Origin: Planktothrix sp. PCC 11201
Lineage (GTDB): Bacteria; Cyanobacteriota; Cyanobacteriia; Cyanobacteriales; Microcoleaceae
Direction: 5' to 3'
DNA: 45,187 nucleotides
Assembly (NCBI RefSeq): GCF_900009135.1
Contig: NZ_LT797701.1
Span: forward strand, 689,696 to 734,882
This document shows positions 33,891 to 42,800 of this stretch, piece after piece. Numbering within the stretch: position 1 is the stretch's first letter; each line of letters begins with the position of its first letter. A program made the position numbers and the translations under genes. Under the pieces are notes generated by a model. The model was not told the origin of the DNA. It ran no database searches and saw only the letters and a list, made by a program, of their open reading frames with translations.

Positions 33891-36800
33891 GCTTTGACGA
33901 ACTCCCCCTATCATATCCTCAACAACGTTTATGGTTCTTAGACCAATTAGACCCGAATAGTTCTCTGTACAATATTCCTTTAGCCCTACACCTAGAAGGA
34001 AAACTTGATCACCAAGCCCTAGAACAAAGCTTAGGGGAAATTATTCAGCGTCACGAAGTTCTACGGACTAATTTTATTGTGATTGATGGCGAGCCTAGAC
34101 AGGTTATTCATAGTCAGATTCCTTGGAAAATAACTCAGGTAGATGGGCAAGAGTTACCCAGTATTTCAACAAAGCTGACCACAGAGAATCAGCAAAAACA
34201 AAGGAGTCAGGAGTGGATCACAAATCAGGCGGCACAACCTTTTGATCTAGCCAAAGATCCCTTAATCCGGGCTAGTTTAGTCAAACTATCACCCGACGAA
34301 CATCTGTTATTGATCTGTATGCACCACGTCGTCAGTGACGGCTGGTCAATGGGTATTTTTATTCAGGAATTAACGGCTCTTTATAATGCTTATTCCCAAG
34401 GTTTACCCTCACCTCTGGCTCCGCTAGAGATTCAGTATGCCGACTTCGCCCTTTGGCTCATAGACTGGTTACAGGGGGAGGTACTCGATCAACAATTGAG
34501 TTATTGGCGGCAACAACTGGCTAATGCTCCGACTTTGTTACCTCTGCCAACGGATAGGCCCAGATCGGCAGTGCCGGGTTTAAAGGGTTCTCGCCACGAA
34601 TTTTCCCTTTCCCCGGAACTGACCCAAGCCCTCACTCAAATGAGTCAAAAACAGGGGGTGACTTTATTTATGACCCTCTTGACCGCTTTTGATATTCTGC
34701 TTTACCGCTATACAGGTCAAGAAGATATTCTGGTGGGTTCTCCTATTGCTAATCGGGAGCAACGGGAATTAGAAGGCTTAATCGGCTTTTTTGTTAATAC
34801 TTTGGTATTGCGTACCGATCTTTCAGGGAATCCTAGCTTTCAGGAGTTATTGAAACGAGTTCGAGAAATGGCGATGGATGCTTATGCCCATCAGAATTTG
34901 CCCTTTGAAATGTTAGTAGAAGCCTTGCAGCCGGAACGGAATCTGAGCCACAATCCTCTATTTCAGGTTATGTTTAGCCTCCAGAATAATCCTTTATCTG
35001 CTTTGGAATTAAGGGGATTAACGGTTAGCCCCTATCCCCTAGAAAGTAGAACGGCTAAATTTGATTTAAGTTTGGGAATGGAGGAAACCAGTCCTGGAAA
35101 TCCGCCAGGTGCAGGAATAATCGGAATCTGGGAATATAATACGGATTTGTTTAATCATAGCACAATTGAGCGATTGTCGGGGCATTTTATTAATTTATTA
35201 GAAGGAATTATTGCCAATCCTAAACAACCTATTTCCCAGTTACCATTATTGGCGGAACGTGAGCGTCAGCAATTATTAATTGAGTGGAATAATACTCAAG
35301 TTGATTATCCTCAAGATTTATTGATTCATCAGTTATTTGAAAAACAGGTAAAACTCACACCCGATGCTGTAGCCGTAAGTTTTGAAGCTCAACAACTGAC
35401 ATACAGTGAGTTGAATAGTCGCGCTAACCAATTAGGCTATTATTTACGGTCTTTGGGGGTAAAAGTTGATAGTTTGGTGGGAATTTGTGTGGAACGTTCC
35501 CTAGAAATGATTGTGGGAATATTGGCAATTCTCAAAGCGGGTGGAGCCTATATTCCGATTGATCCGAATTATCCCCAAGAGCGTATCGCTTATATTCTCG
35601 AAGATACTCAACTCAGGATTTTACTGACTCAAGAAAGACTATTGCTTCACTTACCAGAAGTTGAAAAAACAATCTGTTTGGATAGGGACTGGTCAAGAAT
35701 TGCCGAACAGATTACAGATAACCCGATTACCGAAGTTCAGCCCCATCACCTCGCCTATATTATCTATACATCGGGTTCGACGGGTACACCCAAAGGGGTG
35801 ATGATTGAACATCGGTCGCTGATTAATTTTGTCCTAACTGTCAGTCGAAAATACGGTTTAAAACCCAATGATCGGATTCTGCAATTTGCTTCTATCTGTT
35901 TTGATGTATCAGTTAAGGAGATATTTTCCTGTCTGATAGTTGGTGCGGGGTTGGTGCTGCGGACTGAGGAAATCTTAGAAGATGATCAGGTTTTTTGGCA
36001 GCGTTGTCGGGACTGGAAATTAACGGTTTTGAGTCTGACCACTGCTTTTTGGCATCAGTTGGTGGCGGAACTTAAACCCCAGGATTCCCGTATTCCTCAA
36101 CATCTGAGAATGATGATTATTGGGGGAGAAGAAGCTCAACGGTCAAAGGTCGAGGATTGGTACGATAGTGTTGCCCATTTCCCCAATCCACCCCAATTAT
36201 TTAATGCTTACGGGCCAACAGAAGCGACGGTTGCGGTTACTCTGCATCGGTTCGATTCGGTGGCTACCGATGTTTTAATTGGCCGACCCATTAGTAATAC
36301 TCAAATCTATATTCTGGATCAATACCTACAACCAGTACCCATTGGCGTGGCCGGGGAGTTACTAATTGGTGGTGCGGGATTAGCCCTGGGCTATCTTAAC
36401 CGCCCAGAATTAACACAGGAAAAGTTTATCCCCAATCCGTTTAATCCCGATCCAGATTCTCGTTTGTATCGGACTGGAGACTTGGCACGTTATTTACCTA
36501 ACGGGAATATTGAGTATTTGGGACGGATTGACAATCAGGTGAAAATACGGGGTTTCCGAATTGAGTTGGGAGAAATTGAAGCGGTATTAAGTCAACATAG
36601 TGAAGTTAAAACGGTTGTTGTGGTTGCCCGTGAAGATGGGATAAACGAGAAACGCCTGGTGGCTTACATAGTGCCGCATTCGGAACCCCCCCCAACCCCC
36701 CCTTATCAAGGGGGGGCGCAGAGCCGAGAAACCCCAAACCATCGGCAAGGGGGGGCCGTAGAGACGTTCCATGGAACGTCTCTACGGGAGTTTGTAAAAG

Positions 36801-39800
36801 CTCAGTTACCTGAATATATGGTACCTAGTGCTTTTGTGATCTTGGAGTCTTTGCCCCTAACTACCAACGGAAAAGTTGATCGCGCGGCCTTACCTGCTCC
36901 TGATTTACACAGCCCAGACAAATATGTAGCTCCGCGCAACCCGATTGAAGAAATTATGTCCCAAATTTGGGCAAAAGTCCTGAAAGTAGAAACGAGCTTG
37001 GGCATTTATGATAATTTCTTTGAACTGGGGGGACACTCCCTACTCGCAACTCAATTGGTTTCGCGCATCCGCAAGGCTTTGAAAGTGGAATTACCGTTGC
37101 GTGAGTTGTTTACCGCCCCAACAATCGCCCAATTGACGCAAGTTGTTTCGCAGTTACAGCAACAAAAATTAGAACTGAGTGCCCCGCCTATTTTACCGAG
37201 GGCTACAGATGCCGAACTCCCCCTATCTTTTGCCCAAACTCGCCTTTGGTTTTTGGATCAGTTCGAGTCGAATAGTTCTTTTTATAATATTCCTTTGGCT
37301 TTGCGTTTGGAAGGAACTCTGAATCAAGCGGCTTTGGCCAAAAGTTTGGCGGAAATTTGCGATCGCCATGAAGCTCTCCGCACTAATTTTATTACCGTTG
37401 ATGGTGTCGCTAGTCAAGTTATTCAAAGGTCAACGCATTGGAGATTAGCCGTTGTTGACTTGCAGGATTTATCGGGCAGTGAACAGGAAATTGCTGCACG
37501 GGAGTTAGCACAAAAAGAGGCTGTTCAAACTTTTGACTTAGCGAATGGTTCTCTAATCAAAGCAACTTTGGTGGTTTTATCAGATACAGAGCATATTCTT
37601 TTAGTGTGTATGCACCACATTGTTTCTGATGGTTGGTCAATGGGGGTGTTTGTTCAGGAATTAACAGCACTCTATAACGCATACATTCAAGACTTACCTT
37701 CACCTTTAAAACCGTTACCGATTCAGTATGGTGATTTTACCCTCTGGCAAAGACAGTGGCTTCAGGGAGAGGTACTGCAAAATCAGTTAGATTACTGGCA
37801 AAAACAATTAGCCGGGGCGCCCGCCCTATTATCCCTACCCACAGACCGACCCCGCCCCGCCGTACAGACTTTTTCAGGGGCTCATCAACAGTTTTCCCTT
37901 TCCTCTGAACTCACTCAAAAGCTGATCAAGCTGAGTCAGGATCAAGGGGTAACATTATTTATGACCCTATTAGCCGCTTTTGATATTTTGCTTTACCGTT
38001 ATACGGAACAGGAGGATATTTTAGTAGGAACTCCCATTGCTAACCGTAATCGCAGTGAACTTGAGGGGTTAATCGGCTTTTTTGTCAATACCTTAGTATT
38101 AAGAACGGATTTATCAGGCAATCCGACTTTTAGCGAATTACTAACTCGGATTCGGGAAATGGCGATCGCTGCTTATGCCCATCAGGATTTACCCTTTGAA
38201 ATGTTAGTGGAAGCCTTACAGCCAGAACGGGATCTGAGCCACGCTCCCTTGTTTCAGGTGGATTTTCTGCTTCAGAATGGGCCAATATCTCAGTTGGAAC
38301 TAACGGGTTTAACTGCTAACCCTTTAGCCACGGAAAATGCTACAGCTAAATTTGACCTAACCTTGGGAATTGAAAATACAGGACACCAATTGTTAGGGGG
38401 ATGGGAATACAATACCGATTTATTTGATAGCAGCACTATTGAGCGAATGACGGGGCATTTTGTCAGGTTACTAGAAGCAATTGTTGCTAATCCACAACAG
38501 CAAATTTCCCAGTTACCTTTACTAACAGAAATTGAACAACAACAGTTATTAATTGAGTGGAATAATACTCAAGTTGATTATCCCTTTGATCAATGTGTTC
38601 ATCATCTATTTGAAGACCAGGCTAAACTTACCCCCGATGCGGTGGCCGTTGTTTTTGAGGATCAAGAGTTAACCTATCAACAATTGAATGTTCAGGCTAA
38701 TCAGTTAGCTCATTACCTCCAATCTATTGGTGTGAAACCAGAGGTATTAGTTGGTATTTATCTGGAGCGATCGCTATTTGTGATTGTGGGATTATTAGCC
38801 GTCCTGAAAGCGGGTGGAGCCTATGTGCCTTTAGATCCCGATTATCCCCAACAGCGATTAGCGGATATGTGTGCAGACTCCCAGATTTCCGTATTGCTGA
38901 CTCAGGAAACGTTACTAAATTCCTTGCCCATAGAAGGAGTTGAAGTGGTTGTCCTAGATGGGTCATCGGAGGTGTGGACTGTTCAAAGTCAAGAAAATCC
39001 CCATGTAGAGACGTTCCATGGAACGTCTCTACGGGGCCATGGCGCGTCTAATTTGCTTTGTGTGTTATATACCTCCGGCTCCACCGGAAAACCCAAGGGG
39101 GTAATGCTGACTCACGAGGCATTAGTTAACCACAGTTGGGGGATTAGTGAAGTCTTTGGTCTGACTAGCCGTGATCGTGTTTTACAGTTTGCCTCCTTTG
39201 GTTTTGATGTAGCAGCAGAGGAAATTTTTCCCACCTGGTTAAAAGGTGGAACGGTGGTATTAAGACCCGCTCAAATGTTCCCGACCTTGGCGGATTTTGC
39301 CAATTTTATCGAAGAAGAAAGCCTAACTCTATTGAATATTACTCCCGCCTATTGGCATGAATGGGCGATCTCGGTATCTCAAGGCTTCGCTACCGTGCCC
39401 ACCAGTTTACGTTTAGTGGCGGTGGGGGGAGATGCGGTTTTACCAGAAACCGTTAGCCTATGGCAGCGACTCGTCGGCGACCGGGTGAGTTGTCTGAATG
39501 TTTATGGCCCCACGGAGGCTTCGGTGACAGCCATCGTCCATGATTTGCTTGATCCGCAGTCAGAAAAAATGAATTCGGTGCTGATTGGTCGTCCGATTGC
39601 CAATACTAAGGCTTATATCCTTGATCGTAACCTTCAACCCGTCCCCATTGGTGTCAAAGGGGAATTGCACCTTTGCGGAGTTCGTTTAGCCCGGGGTTAT
39701 TTGAATCGCCCAGATTTAACCGAGAAAAAATTCCTGAATAATCCCTTTGATAAATCACCCTTTGATCGTTTATATAAGACGGGGGATTTAGCTCGTTATC

Positions 39801-42800
39801 TAGCCGATGGCCGGATTGAGTGTTTTGGACGGATTGACAATCAGGTCAAAATTCGGGGCTTCCGCATTGAGTTAGGAGAAATTGAGGCGGTACTAAACCA
39901 ACATATTGATGTCCAGATTTCCTGCGTGATCATCCGCGAGGATACCCCAGGAGATAAATATTTAGTCGCCTATGTGGTATCCGAACGGATACCGATGATT
40001 AGTGAACTCCGTCAGTTTCTCGCTAGTAATTTGCCCCTGTATATGGTTCCCCAGGCTTTCGTGTTTATGGAGTCCTTGCCCCTGACCACGAACCGTAAGG
40101 TTGATCGGGCGGCTCTCCCGGCACCGGATTTGTACAGTAACCGTCGTGACCGCTATGTGGCTCCTCGTAATCCGATGGAGGAAATGCTGGCTCAAATTTG
40201 GACACAGGTGCTTAAAGTCGATGCTGTGGGCATTTATGATAATTTCTTTGAAATTGGGGGCCATTCCCTATTAGCGACCCAACTGGTTTCCCGAATTCGG
40301 AGTCTGTTTAAAGTAGAACTTCCTTTAAGAAGTTTATTTGGGGCGGCGACAGTGGCAGAACTAGCTCATTTGATTGAACAATTAAAACAAGAAAATTTAT
40401 CACCAATTACACCTATTTTACCAAGGGCGAAAGATGCGGAATTACCCCTATCCTTTGCTCAACAGCGTTTATGGTTTTTAGATCAGTTGCAGCCGCATAG
40501 TGCTTTATATAATATCCCCCTGGCTTTGCGTCTAGTAGGAACTCTAAATCAGTCGGCTTTAGAACAAAGTTTGGTAGCAATTTGCGATCGCCATCAGGTA
40601 TTACTCACTAATTTCATTGCTGTTGATGGTCAAGCAACTCAAGTTATTCAGAGTCAAACAAATTGGAAATTAGCAATAGTCGATGGCCGACACCTCCAAG
40701 AAACCCTTGAACAATTCGTAATTAGCCAAGCAACTCAACCCTTTGACCTAGCCAATCAAACCCTAATCAGAGCCACCTTAGTAGTGGTATCGGAGACCGA
40801 ACATCTTTTATTAGTGTTCATGCACCATATTGTCAGTGATGGTTGGTCAATGGGGGTATTTATCCACGAACTGACAACCCTGTACAACGCCTACAGTCAA
40901 GGTCAGTCAGCTAACTTAGCTCCCCTACCGATTCAGTACGCCGATTTCGCCCTTTGGCAAAGACAGTGGTTGCAAGGGGAGATACTAGAAAATCAGTTAA
41001 GTTACTGGCAACAACAGTTAACAAACGCCCCGGCTCTGTTATCCCTACCCACAGACCGACCCCGACCACCAGTACAAACCTTTGTGGGCTCGTATCAAGA
41101 GTTTGCTATGACCTCGGAACTCTCCCAGTCCCTGATCAAACTGAGTCAGCAACAAGGAGTAACATTGTTTATGACTCTGTTGGCGGCTTTTGATACCTTG
41201 CTTTATCGCTATACAGGACAATCAGATATTTTGGTGGGGACACCCATTGCTAACCGTAATCGCAGTGAAATTGAGGGCTTGATTGGCTTTTTTGCTAATA
41301 CTTTAGTCCTGCGGACTGATTTATCAGACAATCCTAGTTTTAGCGAATTACTAACTCGGGTTCGAGAAGTGGCGATGGATGCCTATAGTCATCAGGATTT
41401 GCCCTTTGAAATGTTAGTAGAAGCCTTACAACCCGAACGAGATCTTAGTCATACACCGCTATTTCAAGTGGCGTTTGTACTTCAGAATGCGCCCTGGTCT
41501 GAAGTAGAAATGATCGGGTTAACCGTTAGTGATTTACCCATAGAAAATGCTACAGCCAAGTTTGATTTGACTTTGGCGATCGGGAATACAGCTAAGGGAT
41601 TAGGGGGTGTATGGGAATATAATACGGACTTGTTTGATCGCAGCACTATTGAGCGATTGGCGGGTCATTTTATTACCTTGTTAGAAGGTATTGTGGCGAA
41701 TCCTCAAGAGCAAATTTCCCAATTGCCTTTATTAACAGAAATTGAACAGCAACAGTTATTAGTTGATTGGAATAATACTCAAACCGAATATCCCCAAGAT
41801 CATTGTATTCATCAGCTATTTGAAAAACAAGCAGAACTCACACCCGATGCCGTAGCAGTAGTATTTGAAAATCAACAACTGACTTACCAGCAATTGAATA
41901 TTCGCGCTAATCAATTAGCCCATCACCTGAAATCTTTAGGAGTAGAAACTGACAGCTTAGTCGGGATTTGTGTAGAACGTTCTTTAGAAATGATTGTGGG
42001 ATTATTGGGTATTCTCAAGGCGGGAGGAGCTTATGTACCTCTCGATCCAGATTATCCCACCGAGCGCTTAAAATTTGTGATCGAAGATGCCTTAGTTTCT
42101 CTGTTACTGACCCAAAAGCGAGTTATTAATCGCTTACCAGAACATCAAGCAAAATCTGTTTTTTTAGATGAACTCTGGGAGGAAATTGGCCAAAATTCCC
42201 AGGATAATCTGACTACAGCCGTAACAGCTTCTAATTTAGCTAATGTGATTTACACTTCCGGCTCCACAGGTAAACCCAAAGGGGTGATGGTTGAACATCA
42301 AGGTTTGTATAACTTAGCTCAGGCTCAAATTCAGGCTTTTAGCTTGAATTCTGATAGTCGCGTTCTCCAGTTTGCTTCCCTCAGTTTTGATGCTTGTATC
42401 TGGGAAATCTTAATGGCTGTGGGATCAGGAGCTACACTTTATCTGGGAACTAAAGACGCTCTGATGCCGGGTACACCTTTAATGGAGCGATTACGCGATG
42501 ATCGCATTACCCATGTTACTCTCCCACCGTCAGCCTTAGCGGTTCTGCCCTTAGAAAATTTACCTGGTTTACAAACTATTATTGTTGCCGGAGAAGCCTG
42601 TGATCCCGAACTGGTCAAACAATGGTCAACGGGACGAAACTTCTTTAACGCCTATGGGCCAACGGAGGCCAGTGTCTGTGCCACGCTGGCAAAATGTAGT
42701 GCTTTTGATTCTAAAGTTACCATTGGTCGTCCGATTGCTAATGTCCAGGTTTATATTTTAGACTCGCACTTACAGCCCCTGCCAATTGGGGTTGCAGGAG

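Noticed and set aside
36681-36785. Frameshifts or assembly errors in the NRPS
   Set aside because: The frame is open on both sides with conserved motifs, and the inserted sequence matches intergenic repeats elsewhere in the window; insertion in frame is simpler.
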